From: Monodelphis domestica
Lineage: Eukaryota > Chordata > Mammalia > Didelphimorphia > Didelphidae
Length of the DNA: 64,000 nt
Direction of reading: 5' to 3'
Assembly (NCBI RefSeq): GCF_027887165.1
Contig: NC_077228.1
Location: 179,048,499 to 179,112,498 of the forward strand
The notes under the pieces are model-generated. The model worked only from the letters and a program-made list of their open reading frames with translations, was not told the DNA's origin and made no database searches. This document shows positions 31,885 through 43,794 of this stretch, in pieces. A program made the position numbers and the translations under genes. Within the stretch, counting starts at the first letter, position 1. Every line of letters begins with the position of its first letter.

Positions 31885-33252
31885 CAGGATTTGAATCCAA
31901 GACTTTGGGACTCCAATCTAGCATTCTCTCTCCTTTGCCATGCTTCATTTCCAAGTATGAGAACACCAATATGGTAACAGTTGTGTTATTAGTCTCCATC
32001 CTTTAGAAAATATGTGGCTAGATATGAACCCGTTATGACAACTCCCTGGGTCAGGATCTAGGTTGGAACAACTGGATCAATTGATATTTCAGGTTTGATC
32101 CATCATTCTCCAAAACCCTTTGGTTGCAGAAGAATGAAGCAATCCCTTCACTTACAGTGCATTGAGATGATGAACCAGATTCTTGGGTGATTTTCTTCAC
32201 TCTTTTATTGAGAGAGTCTGGGCATTATAGTTTTTATGTTACTAATTTTACAATTTACAGAGCTTCCTCCAATATATTTCTCTCATGTAGCTATCTTTAA
32301 AAGAGTGCAGGCAACACATGCAACTCTCTAGTGGCTAATTTTTGGTGTCATTTATGTCTTTTGCTTCGCCAATTTATTTGCAGATTTATGGTTCATTGAC
32401 TTTCACAGTTTCAAAATTAATGCTAAATCAATACTTTGTATAAATTTATGGTGATTTTGCTGTAAATTATTTTGCAATAGATTGTTTGACTGATGCAGTG
32501 TAAAACTGTGTTGTATATAAATGAAAACATTAAGCAAGTTGAAGGCATAAAATCCACCAGCACCCTAATATAGCAGCAGCTTTTGAGTGAGAAACTATGA
32601 AGCATTTTTATGCAGCATATGGGACAACTGTGCAGCATGGGGGTTTTAAACATTAATTCTACAGTTGTACTAAATCTAACATGTTAGCCTCTATCTACTA
32701 GTGAGCCAGATTTAAAGCGGTAAATTTTCCTTGCTGCACTGAATGCTGAAACATCTAAAATGGCTGAGCTTAAGGAAGCCAATCTTCATAAAATAAGCAC
32801 AAGAAAACTTCATTGAGCTGTTTAACAAAGCGAGATCAAATAACTCCCTATATATAGAAAATATTTTAATTATCATGCATTCTAAAATGAGCTTTTCTTT
32901 CAAATTTGGGAATTTTTAAGGAATATATTGTTTTAGTGGTCTATTATTTTTAATGAGCAGAACAGCAATCTAGACCGACATAATACTCCAAAAGTACATG
33001 AAAATTCCAATCATCACAGCTTTTGTGCTTACTTTTCTCCCTTTAGAGGGACATTTCCATATTTATGTCTTTTCTTGGATGAATAATAAACTGTAAACCA
33101 TGTAGTTGGCTGACTTAAGGCTGAATGTACTAGAATATTTCCTGTGATATTTCTGTACTTTGAAGAATCCATGATTCCATTGATGTGGACACCCCCTCCA
33201 GTACTGGTGCAATCTGTCCAGTCCATGTCTTCTCCTCTTCTGTGGTTCTTGT
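31885..33252. other. Longest repeat-poor AT-rich island
   Basis: Apart from a possible MIR scrap at 31885-31950 I recognise no repeat over about 1.3 kb. 32200-33000 in particular has no SINE/LINE words and no long frame. This is the best candidate in the window for conserved non-coding DNA. Confidence 0.3.
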
Positions 33253-33264
33253 CCATATCTTTTC

Positions 33265-33464
33265 TTTTTTTCTTTTAAACCCTTACCCTCTGTCTGAGAA
33301 TCCATATACATATTGGTTCTAAGGCAAGTAGTAAAGACTGGGCACTTGAGATTAAGGGACTTGCCCACAAACACATAGCTAGGAAGTGTCTGAGATTATA
33401 TTTGAACCCAAGTTCTCCCAACTCTAGGTCTGGCTCTCTATCTACTAAGCCACCTAGCTGCCCC
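33265..33464 (-). mobile_element. SINE1_MD-like SINE, antisense, with TSD
   Basis: CCATATCTTTTC at 33253-33264 and 33465-33476 (identical) flank a full copy. Confidence 0.93.
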
Positions 33465-33638
33465 CCATATCTTTTCATAAATCATCCATAGGTCTTTCTA
33501 TCTGGAAGCCTTCATCCAGGGCTATTAAAACGTAATAGGCATGCAACCTGTCCATTTGTTCTTGTTCATTTTTGCTATGTGATCAGTTCACCCCCTTTTG
33601 GTTATATGGGTACTTAATAATTTCTTTTATGCCCTTTT

Positions 33639-33847
33639 TAAAAAAAATTATTATAACCCTTACCTTCCTTCTTGGAGTCAATACTGTATATTGGCTCCAA
33701 GGCAGAAGAGTGGTAAGGGCTAGGCAATGGGGGTCAAGTGACTTGCCCAGGGTCACACAGCTGGGAAGTGTCTGAGGTCAGATTTGAACCTAGGACCTCC
33801 CATCTCTAGACCTGACTCTCAATCCACTGAGCCACCCAGCTGCTCCC
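33639..33847 (-). mobile_element. SINE1_MD-like SINE, antisense, with TSD
   Basis: TTTTATGCCCTTTT (33625-33638) and TTTTATGCTCTTTT (33848-33861). The body is close to the consensus as I know it, so this copy is relatively young. Confidence 0.93.
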
Positions 33848-33934
33848 TTTTATGCTCTTTTAACATCTAACAACATAAAGAACAAAATCCTAGATTTTCT
33901 CCCAGTATCATAATCATCTCATTTAGCACTTAAT

Positions 33935-34095
33935 ATCATAGATCTAGGAAGGGAACTAAGAATCTATCTAGTCCAATCCCCCTTGTTCCACAAATGTTCA
34001 GGGAAATTAAGTCACATGGGTGGTAAGCATTAGAGGTAGGATTTGAATTCAGGCCCATACTTTTCCCATTACTCATAACCTACACTACCTTTAGA
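33935..34095 (-). mobile_element. MIR-type SINE, antisense
   Basis: 'gatctaggaagggaactaag', 'atctagtccaatccccctt' and 'gatttgaattcaggccc'. Confidence 0.65.
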
Positions 34096-34099
34096 ACCA

Positions 34100-35460
34100 C
34101 CAATGGCATTAATATCGTTTGCCCAGATATGAGAAGTAAGAAGAAGAATCTGTGCCTTCTGCATATGACAGATAAATGAAAGAAATTAATGGTTATATTT
34201 CATATCCATGGAGAATATCTGTTTCTTTTTCATCTTGCAGAAGTATGCAAGGGAAAGGGCTCTCAATTTTAATCAAAGTTGTGCATAAATTAAATAAGAA
34301 TTTTGTAACAATGTCAAATAAGAAACTATGGAATAGTCCTTTCCACCCTAAAAGGTAGAGAAAGGACAGCTCTGTGCTGCATACTGCATTTTTCAAAGAG
34401 AGATATAACTCCTAATTGGCTGAAAGAATACTTAGTACAATACCTGTACTTGTATAAGGGACTTCAGTTCATTCTAGAAACACTTCAAGAGAAAGCCTCA
34501 TGGGAAATTATCAAGAAAATACGAAGTGCAAACTTGTAAATGGCAGACTGGAGCCCCAGAGGGAACAGACACGTCTATTACATTGCCCTCCAAAACTTAA
34601 AACTTTCATAAAAATCATTCTCTTTCTTTCTTAATTTGAGCTGAGGTGTTTTATCTCACTCTCAGCTGAAGAACTCTTTCATTGTTGTGTTTCTTTGGTC
34701 TCTTCTAATCTGTATAATTTCTCCACTTCTGTTTTCTGTTTTCCTTGGATTAATGGATTTAATTATCACTCACCTTTCATGATGATCTTCTGGGTAACCA
34801 ATGTTTAATAGAAAGGACTAAGCTATTGGAGTATAAGTTAAGGGCTACCCTCTTCCCTTGATAGTGGAGCAGCTTTCCTTCTGAATCTCTTAGAATCATA
34901 CCCTTAGACTAGAAATATTTGAGGGATAGCAGACAAATATAATTTTAGCCTAATATCCCTCTTGGAGATCAAAGGAAAGCTTGCCTGGCTTCTATAACCC
35001 TGAAACCTGCTTACTCCTCTCCAAATCTTGGTTGATGGTGATACAGATATACTCTTTCTACTGCTTTCCACAAAGAAGGAAAGAAAGTCCTCTTGGATGT
35101 GGTATGGCACAGATCAAATCTCAGATCCTATCTCTCCATGCCACCTGCAAACTTTGTCTACATATCTTTAGACTATGTAAATATACATATATCTTACATA
35201 TGGAAACTTTAGAGCATTATATAAATACCAGATATTAATATTTAAGAAAATAATTTTATCGGGAACCTTTTTCTGTTCTAATAATAAGGTATATTTCTCT
35301 TGATGTTTACTAGTAATTATTTTTTTCCTCTCCAGAAAAGACAACTCCTTGAGAAACACCATGTGGTTAGGCAAGAGTTTGTGTCTAAATCTAGCTCCTA
35401 TTATCTAGCACTTCATTATCTCCTGTAGTTCTTTACAAATTAAAAAAAAAATCAACCTAC
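34100..35460. other. Unassigned stretch
   Basis: No repeat recognised over 1.3 kb. Several 60-85-codon frames on both strands overlap one another and have no recognisable content. Confidence 0.3.
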
Positions 35461-35464
35461 TCAT

Positions 35465-36765
35465 CATTTCATAAGAAATGATACAGTAGTATTTCATCAC
35501 ATTCATATATCACAATTTGCTCAGCCAGTCCCAAATGATGAACATCCCCCTAATTTCTAGTTCTTTGCCATGGCAAAAACTCTTGCTATAAATATTTTGG
35601 AACATATAGGTTCTTTTCCTTTTCTGCTGATCTCCTTGGGAAAGAGACCCAACAATAATGTTGCTGAATCTAAGGATATATACAGTTTCATAATTCTCTT
35701 GGCATAATTCCAAATTGTTCTTCAAAATGGTTGGATTGATTCACAAATTTTTCCACACCCCCCGCAAGTATTTGTCATTTTGCCCTTTTATCATTTTAGT
35801 CAATCTGATGAGTATGAGATATCACTCTTAGAATTGTTTTGGTTTGCATTTATCTAATCAGTAGTGAGTTACAGCACTTTTTAAAATATACCTAAATATG
35901 GTTTTCATCTGAGAATTATCTCTTCATATCTTTTGCCTTTTTTATCAACTGGGGGATGATTCTTATTCTTATAAACTTGACAAAGTTCTCTCTATATATT
36001 TAGATATCAGACCTCTATATGAGAAACTATCCTTGAAAATTTTTTCCCAATTTTTGGCTTTCATTCTAATTTTATTGACATTTGTTTTATTTGTACAAAA
36101 CTGTTCAACTTAATGTACTGAAAATTATGCATTTTATATCTCACAATGCTCTCCATCTCTTATTTACCCATAAGTTTCTTTTCTATCCATAAATCTAATA
36201 GGCAATATGTCCCCTTTTCTTCTAATTTGCTTATGACATCTCTTTTTATTTTTATCTTATTTTAGGGAATTGTGTAAGATATTGTATAAGATATCTAGTT
36301 TTTGCCAAACTACTTTCCAGTTATCTGAATGATTTTTATCGATCTATACTTTTCTCAAATACAAGATTACTATAACTTTTTCTACTGTTTGTTTTATGTC
36401 TGTTCTGTTCTACTGATCTACCTTTGTATTCTTACCCAGCATTAGATTTTATAATTACTGCTTTATAATACATTTTAAAATTTGGTACTGCTAGATTTGC
36501 TTCCTTTACATTTTTTTTATGAATTGTTTTGATATTCTTGATTTTTTTTGTTCTTCCAAATGAATTTTGTTGAATTTGGTTTTTTTCCTAGTCCAATAAG
36601 ATAATTTTTTGGTAATTTGATTGGAAGGACATTGAATAAGTAGATTAGTTTAGGTAGAATTGTCATTTTAATATATTGGCTCTGCCCATCCATGAACAAT
36701 TAGTATTTCTCCAGTTATTTAGATCTGACTTTAGCTCTTCAATTGTAGAATTGTCTTGGTAGTTT
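35465..36765 (-). mobile_element. Old L1, antisense: C-terminal third of ORF2 and 3' end
   Basis: The minus-strand translation at 36517-36699 contains 'MTILPKLIYLFNVLPIKLP', an L1 ORF2 signature after the RT palm. Antisense phrases such as 'gttggattgattcacaaatt' and 'ttggctctgcccatccatg' follow the L1 pattern along 1.3 kb. Many stops and frame changes show it is long dead. The exact 5' break near 36765 is uncertain. Confidence 0.85.
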
Positions 36766-37005
36766 CTCCTGGCAGTAGGTCATGAAAATCTTCTGAAAAA
36801 AGTGTTGTTGCAAGGAGCATATCTTAATGGGAAACCAAAACCAATTCAAATACTTACCACTTCTCATCCTCACAAGGTAGCTTCCTTGCCTAGAAATGGC
36901 CATCTCTAAGGACTGTTTGGTTACTTGCATTGAAGTAAAGAATTGCAAAACATAAGGGATAGCCAAAGAGTCAAAATTTTATCTCATATTTATCTAGTTA
37001 GAGTT
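36766..37005. other. Short unassigned stretch
   Basis: A 75-codon minus frame (36739-36966) starts here. It does not look like the adjacent L1 ORF2 and I cannot identify it. Confidence 0.3.
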
Positions 37006-37009
37006 GATA

Positions 37010-37130
37010 AAAATTAAATACCTACTATGGGCAAAGCACTGGGTTAAGTTTTAGGGAATACAAGTAAAAGCAAAAGATGGTCCCTGTTCTCAAGGAGCAC
37101 ATAATCTAATTGAGGGAAACAGCACATCAA
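37010..37130 (+). repeat. Family U, 5' segment
   Basis: 'aaatacctactatgggcaaag' and 'tgttctcaaggagcacataa'. Confidence 0.5.
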
Positions 37131-37139
37131 AAGAAGCTG

Positions 37140-37341
37140 AGGCGCAGCTAGGTCACTCAGTGGATGGAGAGCCAGGCTTGTACATGAGAGGTCGTGGATT
37201 CAATTCTGGCCTCCAGTACCTCCTAGATCTATTACCCTGGACAAGTCACTTAACCCCAATTGTATAGTCCTCATAACTTTTCTATCTTGGAACTAATACA
37301 GAGTATTGATTCTAAGATAGAAGGTAAGGGTTTAGAAAAAG
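37140..37341 (+). mobile_element. SINE1_MD-like SINE with TSD
   Basis: AAGAAGCTG at 37131-37139 and 37342-37350 flank a full copy. Moderate divergence. Confidence 0.88.
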
Positions 37342-37386
37342 AAGAAGCTGGGGAGATGGGGATGACATGCAAATGTCATGATAATG

Positions 37387-37403
37387 GAGGAGGAGGAGGA
37401 GGA
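37387..37403. repeat. (GGA)n short tract
   Basis: Five GGA units. Confidence 0.7.
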
Positions 37404-37679
37404 TGAAAAGAGTTTGAAGTCCACAAGAGAGAAGGGAAATAATTTTGCTGTGGGTGTCCTACCTAAATGGAGGATCTAGGAAAAGCTCTATCTAGGCAAA
37501 CATATGCTCTCTTGATGATGTGCATGAAACTACCATGGCTAGGAGAAGGAGGGGAGGAAATCTCCACCAACTCCCTAAAAGTCTAAGGAAAGTTGGCATT
37601 GTCTGTGCCCCAAAAAGGAAGCCTTCTTATTCTTTAATCCAACTCTACTGGCCTACTTGTAGGTATGGAATATGACATT

Positions 37680-38045
37680 CCATCTCCTATTTTCAAGTCT
37701 TTTCACTGGCTATCCCCCAGGCCTGGGAAGCTCTGCCTCTTTACCTCTGCCTCTTGGTTTCCTTGGCTTCTTTCAAGACTCAAATTCCAATTTCTGTGGG
37801 TCTTTCTTGCCACCCCCTCCACAACCATGGGAAATGCCTTCCATCTTAGATTACTTTCTAATTACTCCATATATGTCTCATATATTCCTAGTTATTTGTA
37901 TAGTCTCCCTATTACAATGTATACTTCTCAAAGATGAACGAACTGACTATCTTTGCCTTTCTTTGTATAACTGTTATATATCTGTTATATATATATATGT
38001 GTGTGTGTGTGTTCCTGGCACATAGTAGGTATTTAATAATGTCCA
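37680..38045 (+). mobile_element. L2-like LINE 3' end with internal AT/GT tract
   Basis: 'tttcactggctatcccccag', 'gttcctggcacatagtaggt' and 'atttaataatgtccattgag'. A TATATA/TGTG tract (about 37984-38010) replaces part of the normal 3' end. The two overlapping plus-strand frames of 90 and 117 codons fall inside. Confidence 0.7.
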
Positions 38046-38059
38046 TTGAGTGACTGGTT

Positions 38060-38145
38060 GCCCATGGTCCAAGAAGTAGTAAGCAGCAAAGAACTTGATT
38101 TATTGACTCAGAAGTCAGTATCCTTTCTACTGTACCAATCTAATC
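38060..38145 (-). mobile_element. SINE (MIR/MAR) scrap, antisense
   Basis: 'ctcagaagtcagtatccttt' with 'ctactgtacca' resembles the antisense head. Confidence 0.35.
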
Positions 38146-38344
38146 TGAAAGCAGATCACTGTTGAATTGAAAAGCCAATTTTATTTCATTGTTGAAGTCA
38201 TTGGGATCTTCTGCATTGAAATAAGATAAAATAAATACCAAGATTTTAAGCAAATGATACAGTTAATAAATATTAACCTTTTTCTTTTTATTTCTTCCTT
38301 CCCTCCTTCTTCCTTCCTTCTTTCCACTGTTCACTTATTTTTTC

Positions 38345-39065
38345 TTTCAATATTTTATTTTTGCCCAATTACATGTAAAAATGATTTTAATATTTTTCTA
38401 AAATTTTGAGTTTCAAATTCCCTTCCTCCCTCCCTCCTTGAGAAGGCAAGCAATTTGATATAGGTTATATATGTGATATCATACAAAACATATTGGTTAT
38501 GTAGAAGAAGATACATATTTTTAAAACTCACAAAGAAAATAAAGTGAAAAATAGCATGTTTTGATATGCATTCAGGCTCCATCAGTTCCTTCTCTGGAGT
38601 TAAAGAGTCTTTATTATAAGTGTTTCAGAATTGTCTTGGATCACTGTATTGCTGAGAAGAGCTAAGCCATTCACAATTGATCATCATGCAATATTGCTAT
38701 TATTATGGATAATGTTCTCCTGGTTCTGCTCATTTCACTTTGAATCAATTCAGCTAAGCCTCTCCAGGTTTTTCTGGAATTTTCCTATTTATCATTTCTT
38801 ATAACTCAATAATTTTTCATCATAATCATATACCAAGACCTGTTCAACCATTCCCCAATTGATGGCCATTCCTTCAGTTTCTAATTCTTTGCCACCACAA
38901 ATAGAATTTATAAATATTTTTGTACAAATATGTCCTTTTCCCTTTTTAAAAACTCTCTTTGGGATAAGGACCTAGTAGTGGTATTGATGAACGAAAGGGA
39001 ATGTACAGTTTAGTGCTCTTTGGGCATTGGTCCAAAAGGGCTGGATTAGTTTACAACTCTACTCT
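38345..39065 (-). mobile_element. L1 3' UTR and ORF2 end, antisense
   Basis: 'ttttgcccaattacatgtaa', 'attgtcttggatcactgtat', 'ttctcctggttctgctcatt', 'ccattccccaattgatggcc' and 'ctttgccaccacaaatagaa' occur in order. Of intermediate age. Confidence 0.88.
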
Positions 39066-39084
39066 CTTTCTTCATTTGATACGA

Positions 39085-39245
39085 TACAGTGTGCTATAGT
39101 CATAAGAACATCAGTCTTGGAGTCAGAAGACCTGAGCTCAAGTTCTGGATTTAATGTTACTAGGATGTTTGGCCCTGGACAAATCACTCACTTCTCTGAT
39201 CCTTAGTTTCTCTGTGTAAAATGGGTTTGATTATAATTATTAGTT
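39085..39245 (+). mobile_element. MIR-type SINE
   Basis: 'aacatcagtcttggagtcag' and 'cctggacaaatcactcactt'. Confidence 0.65.
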
Positions 39246-39264
39246 TTAAGTGTTACTACTTTGG

Positions 39265-39424
39265 AATCATGGAATTAAAGCTCAAAGGAACCTTAGAGGA
39301 TACCAATTCAATCTCTTCTTTTCAGACATGTAGAGACTGAGGTCTATGGAGGTTAAGTGACATGTCCAGGGTCATATAAGTAGTGAGTAGCAGAGCTAGG
39401 GATTTGAATACAGGTCATTTGCCC

Positions 39425-39455
<31 letters not shown>

Positions 39456-39480
39456 TTTTTCCACTGTAACATGTTGCCTC
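39265..39480 (-). mobile_element. MIR-type SINE, antisense, with AT tract
   Basis: 'aattaaagctcaaaggaacc', 'ggttaagtgacatgtccagg' and 'cactgtaacatgttgcctctc'. A pure (AT)14 tract at 39425-39452 sits in it. Confidence 0.7.
39425..39452. repeat. (AT)14 microsatellite
   Basis: 28 bp of uninterrupted AT. Confidence 0.95.
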
Positions 39481-39484
39481 TCCA

Positions 39485-40420
39485 ATACCATCTGATTTTT
39501 TTTTCGAAATGACTGATGGACTTGACTCTTTATGGATGAAGCCTAAAGTCTCATAGGAATTTCAGTGCAAGTCAGTCTTTTCAGTTTAACAAATTGCATA
39601 CCTCACAGTCACTGAATATTGCAGAACAATGCTGAAATCTAATCAGCTGTTAGATTGTCAGTCAAATGTTCATCTTCATCTGTTCTATACATCACCAACG
39701 CCAGGGTAATGACAACAGCTTCCAGGGCCCCAGGCTCTATGACAGTTTTGTAGCTCATATTCTCTGGCTCTGCCCCACAGGAATGGTGGCCCAGATTCCT
39801 TCTTGCAATATAGGGTTGGTTTATGTATGGCTTTATCCAACCAGACCATGGTTCAACCCCTGTCCTACTTAAGTATCCCTGCTGCATTTCATTGGAGAGC
39901 CTTTATAAAGGCATAATTAACTATGTGCAGCTCTTTAATCATTAGAAGTATATAAAAACCTAAATATACCAATGTGCTCACTGGGGCATTTTCTTCTAGC
40001 ACATTTGATCTTCCTTCTATGCAAGTCCAATTCCTCTTTCTGCAAGCAAACTGGAAGAACTGAAGAACTCAATTCTTCCTCCCAGTTGTTCCCAGATAGC
40101 AGGACATCTGCCCCTGGGTTTTCCACAGGCTCATTATTCAACAAGTAGTGGTCATTTTGTAACTCAGGGCTTTCATGCTCTGTCTTTCTCTGAGTCTCAG
40201 AGTTCAAGATCCACTGGCAGGCTAGTTCCCACACTGATTCCCTCATCCATATAACTAGTTTCCTATCCTTGATCCTCTGTCTCCCATCCACAATAAGTGT
40301 GAGGGGAAGAGATTTCATACAGAGAGCCAAGGAAGCCAGGAAAAAGTTAAAGATGTGGGTTAAAAAAAGGTGTTCATTCTTAGCAATATAGTGATCCAAA
40401 ACAATCCTCAAGGACTAATA
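39485..40420. other. Repeat-free segment with a 158-codon minus frame
   Basis: No repeat recognised. Minus-strand 39935-40411 is open for 158 codons with mixed, protein-like composition ('NNWEEELSSSVLPVC') but matches no family I know. A second minus frame (39639-39887) and a plus frame (39666-39872) lie beside it. It could be an unrecognised retrocopy, an exon or chance. Confidence 0.3.
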
Positions 40421-40424
40421 GTGA

Positions 40425-40735
40425 AAAATGCCATCCACCTCCAGAAAAAGAACTGATGGAATCTGAATGCAGACCAAGACATTCTATATTTCACTTTCTT
40501 TCTTCCCTTTTCTTTTGTTTGTTTGAGTTCTCTTTCACAAAATGACTAATATAGAAAGATGCTTTCCACTATTACACATGTAAACTTTATGTCAGATTGT
40601 TGTCTCAGGGAAGAGGAAGGGAGGAATTTATCTCAAACTTTTAAAAAAAGGTTAAAATTGTATTTTCTCATGTAATTGAGGGGAAAAATAAAATGTTATT
40701 TTTTAAAAGCTAACTAAAAAATAAAAATAAAATAA
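40425..40735 (+). mobile_element. L1 3' UTR
   Basis: 'ccatccacctccagaaaaag', 'aactgatggaatctgaatgc' and 'catgtaattgaggggaaaa' with an A-rich end. Fully 5'-truncated into the 3' UTR. Confidence 0.85.
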
Positions 40736-40869
40736 AAAAGCAAGTGTACCAAATGTGAAGGGGATTCTTAAGGAAATGGTCCCTGAGCTTATGTGTAATT
40801 TTCCCTTAAGACAAACCTAAGAGACCTCATGCAAATTTAAAACTCTTCTATAATTTCCTGCAGGGGAGG

Positions 40870-40990
40870 GGGGGGGGCACTGAGAAGTTAAGTGCCTTGC
40901 CTAAAATCACACAATCAGTACGTGTCAGAGGCAAGACTTGAACCCAGGTCTAGTTAGATGCCTGTATCCATTTTGCCGTGTTGCCTCTCA
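40870..40990 (-). mobile_element. MIR-like SINE fragment, antisense
   Basis: 'gagaagttaagtgccttgcc' and 'gacttgaacccaggtctag'. Preceded by a G run. Confidence 0.6.
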
Positions 40991-41289
40991 TTAAGGATGC
41001 CAGCCTTTCTGAATAACACCAAAGACTGTATCAGATTTCTACTGTTTTAGGACTCTCCTGACTCACTAATTCCAATAAGACCCTCAGATCTTTTTTGGAA
41101 AAAAAAAATGCTATCTTGTATTTGAATAATTGATTTTCTGAAGTATGATATAATTAAATTAAATAATTAAACTCATCTTGTTGCATCCAGCCTAAATAAT
41201 GCTATCAGCTGTCAAGGTGTTTTGGAATCCTTCCTCTTTCTACTTATATATCCTCTATCTCTCAGAAGTTTACTTACTAGCCATTAGAG

Positions 41290-41720
41290 AGGTGAAGAAT
41301 GTTAACTAACACAAAGTCCAGCACAGATCTTTGAGGCATCCAGGGGAGAACTTCTTTCCAAATTGACTTTAACTTATTAATGACTTTTTTGGATCTGATC
41401 ATTCAATGACTTCATTGACTTGTCCTGTTATCTAAGCCCCAGTTCTCCGTCTTGTGCATGAGAGACTGTCAAAGGTTTTGCTAAATTGTAGGTGAACTCT
41501 ATCTTCAGTATTCTCTTAGTTTCCCATCAGTAGTCTAATAACCTTGTCAGCAAAAAAGGAAATGAGGTCAGTGTGACATAGCCTGTTCTTAATGAAGCCA
41601 TTCTGTCTCTTTGTGATCACTACTTCCTTTTCTAGAGGTTCACTAACAATCCCTTTGATAATGTGTTCCGGAATTTTGCCAGGAATCCAGGACAAACTCT
41701 TTGGCCTCTAGTCTGTCGAC
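41290..41720 (-). mobile_element. L3/CR1 LINE, antisense, reverse-transcriptase region
   Basis: Antisense CR1 phrases run in order: 'gagagactgtcaaaggtttt', 'aaggaaatgaggtcagtgtg', 'ttcttaatgaagccattctg', 'gtgatcactacttccttttc' and 'attttgccaggaatccagg'. This is the conserved RT part of CR1/L3, heavily decayed. Confidence 0.75.
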
Positions 41721-41724
41721 TCCA

Positions 41725-42165
41725 TTGTCTTAAGGTGACAATTTGATGTTTATGAGAAAGCCTAAGAGTTCTCACTTTCTCGCCCCACCCCATCCCCATT
41801 GAATGGTGAAAGTGATTCAGTGGTTCTATTCTTCTAGTCTATTTTCACTTTTGTCTTCTGATGAAGGGAGAGTTTAAAAGAGCCTGCCCTGGAATCGTGC
41901 TTTTTCATGGATATAAAATATTGAAACAGATAACTTCATAGAAAGAGGGCTAACGTCCTAATCCACCCTCCTTAAGATCAAAACATTCCATAAACAAAGC
42001 AGATCTTTGGGGGGATGGGAAGAAGAGAAATAACATTTGAGGAGACTAAATCCTACTTTAGAATTCATTTTTTAATAAAAATGGCTTAAAAAATGTTGTC
42101 CCAAAACAGACACTGATGGATTCAACTAATGATAATATAGATTCACTGATGAATCTGTAAATCTT
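41725..42165. other. Unassigned stretch
   Basis: No repeat or coding segment recognised. Confidence 0.3.
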
Positions 42166-42169
42166 AACT

Positions 42170-42495
42170 ACTCAAGTTGAAATATTGCTATGACCTCTTA
42201 ATTGGTCTTCCTGCTTCCAGACTCTCCTCCTCCTCTCTAGAGCTACAAAAATAATCTTCCCTAAGGTATAGGTATGACCATGCTGCACACCCCCAGTAGA
42301 AACCTTAAAGGGTTCTTAATTGCCTCCAGGATAATAGAAAAGCTCTAAAATCTAGGAAGTATCTGAGGCCAGATTTGAATTCCAGGTCAGTTGGCTCCCA
42401 CTGTTCCTCACTTTTTATTCCAGGTCCTGGTCAAATTTGTCTAAGAGCAATTTCCCCAACTTGACATTCCATCTCCCATCCTGTATCTTTACACT
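42170..42495 (+). mobile_element. L2-like LINE, with a SINE scrap
   Basis: 'gctatgacctcttaattggt', 'ccttaaagggttcttaattg' and 'gacattccatctcccatcc'. A short antisense SINE piece ('tctgaggccagatttgaat') at about 42352-42410 interrupts it. Confidence 0.65.
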
Positions 42496-42714
42496 AACTG
42501 TGAAATGAGGGGCTAAATGGAAGAAAGGAAAAATGAGACTCCACCTGTCTAGTAGGAAAGGTGGTTGGGTTTGCTCTGCAGGTAAAGGCCTAATGCTATG
42601 GCTACAGTAAGCTCAGGAAGTTGAACAACTACAGAACAACCCCCACACCTTGGTTCAAGTACCTCAAAGCTCAGTCTTGGGTTGTTGTTTTTTTTTTTTA
42701 ATATATGAATAATT

Positions 42715-42918
42715 GGGGGGGGGGGTGCAGCTGGGTGGCTCAGTGGATTGAGAGCCAGGTCTAGAGATGGGAGGTCCTGGGTTCAAATGTGATCTCAGAC
42801 ACTTCCTAGCTGTGGGCCCTGGGTGAGTCTCTTAACCCCCATTGTTTAGCCTTCTTACTGCTCTTCTGCCTTAGAACCAATACAAATAATGATTCTAAGA
42901 TGGAAGGTAAGGGATTAA
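42715..42918 (+). mobile_element. SINE1_MD-like SINE
   Basis: 'gcagctgggtggctcagtgg' to 'aagatggaaggtaagggatt'. A G run precedes the head. A possible short TSD (GAATAATT and AAATAATT). Confidence 0.9.
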
Positions 42919-42939
42919 AAATAAAATTATATTAAAAAT

Positions 42940-43143
42940 AATTCACATGTAATATTTCATACACATCATAAATTCAGCTCATTCATTTTGCCCCCATCTA
43001 GAGTTTATGCTAGAAAAAAAATCCCAAATATGTTTTAGGGATAGTTCAGGCTTTGTTTCCCATTAATATATTAATCTCCTCTCTGTCTTCATATGACCCA
43101 CAAGGAAACATATTCCCATCACAATCTAGGACACATTTATTGT
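42940..43143. other. Unassigned stretch
   Basis: Nothing recognised. Confidence 0.3.
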
Positions 43144-43160
43144 AAGAAATGGTTATTTTA

Positions 43161-43371
43161 TTTTATTTATTCATTTTTAAACCCTTACCTTCCATCTTGG
43201 AGTCAATACTGTGTATTGGCTCCGAGGCAGAAGAGTGGTAAGGGCTAGGCAATAGGGGTCAAGTGACTTGCCCAGGGTCACACAGCTGGGAACTGTCTGA
43301 GGCCAGATTTAAACCTAGGGCCTCCCATCTCTAGGCCTGGCTCTCAATCCACTGAGCCACCCAGCTCCCCC
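43161..43371 (-). mobile_element. SINE1_MD-like SINE, antisense, perfect 17-bp TSD
   Basis: AAGAAATGGTTATTTTA at 43144-43160 and 43372-43388 are identical and the body is close to consensus. It is likely the youngest SINE here and a good candidate for presence/absence variation. Confidence 0.95.
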
Positions 43372-43411
43372 AAGAAATGGTTATTTTAAAAGACATCACT
43401 TAAAAACTGTG

Positions 43412-43530
43412 GTTGGAAGCATGACAAAATGGTTGGAGATCAGCTTCAGTGTCAGGAAGACCTGAGATCAAGTTCTGCCTCTGGTACATCCTAGCTCTGT
43501 AACTCTGAACAAGTCACTGGTAGTTCCCAT
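43412..43530 (+). mobile_element. MAR1/MIR-type SINE 5' half
   Basis: 'agtgtcaggaagacctgaga' and 'actctgaacaagtcactgg'. Confidence 0.6.
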
Positions 43531-43794
43531 AACCAATGAAATCAGAAATACAGTCCAAAAAAAATAACAGAATTGTAGGGGACTATCAGGAAATGACCCC
43601 AATTACATCCCAGCAAAATACCTGTTTCACTGCATCATTCCAAAAAAGCACATATCCTTTATCAAGGAATTAGAGGACATGTCCAGTTTCATGAGAGGTG
43701 CCCAGGCTTATAATTTTATAAAGTAGATGAGAACTCAGTGGCTCTGCTTTGCTTTTGATTAACTCCCAGATACATTATTTTCCAATCTTCCATG

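Noticed and set aside
37665-38025. Overlapping 90- and 117-codon plus frames
   Set aside because: Lie in L2 3' sequence and an AT/GT tract.
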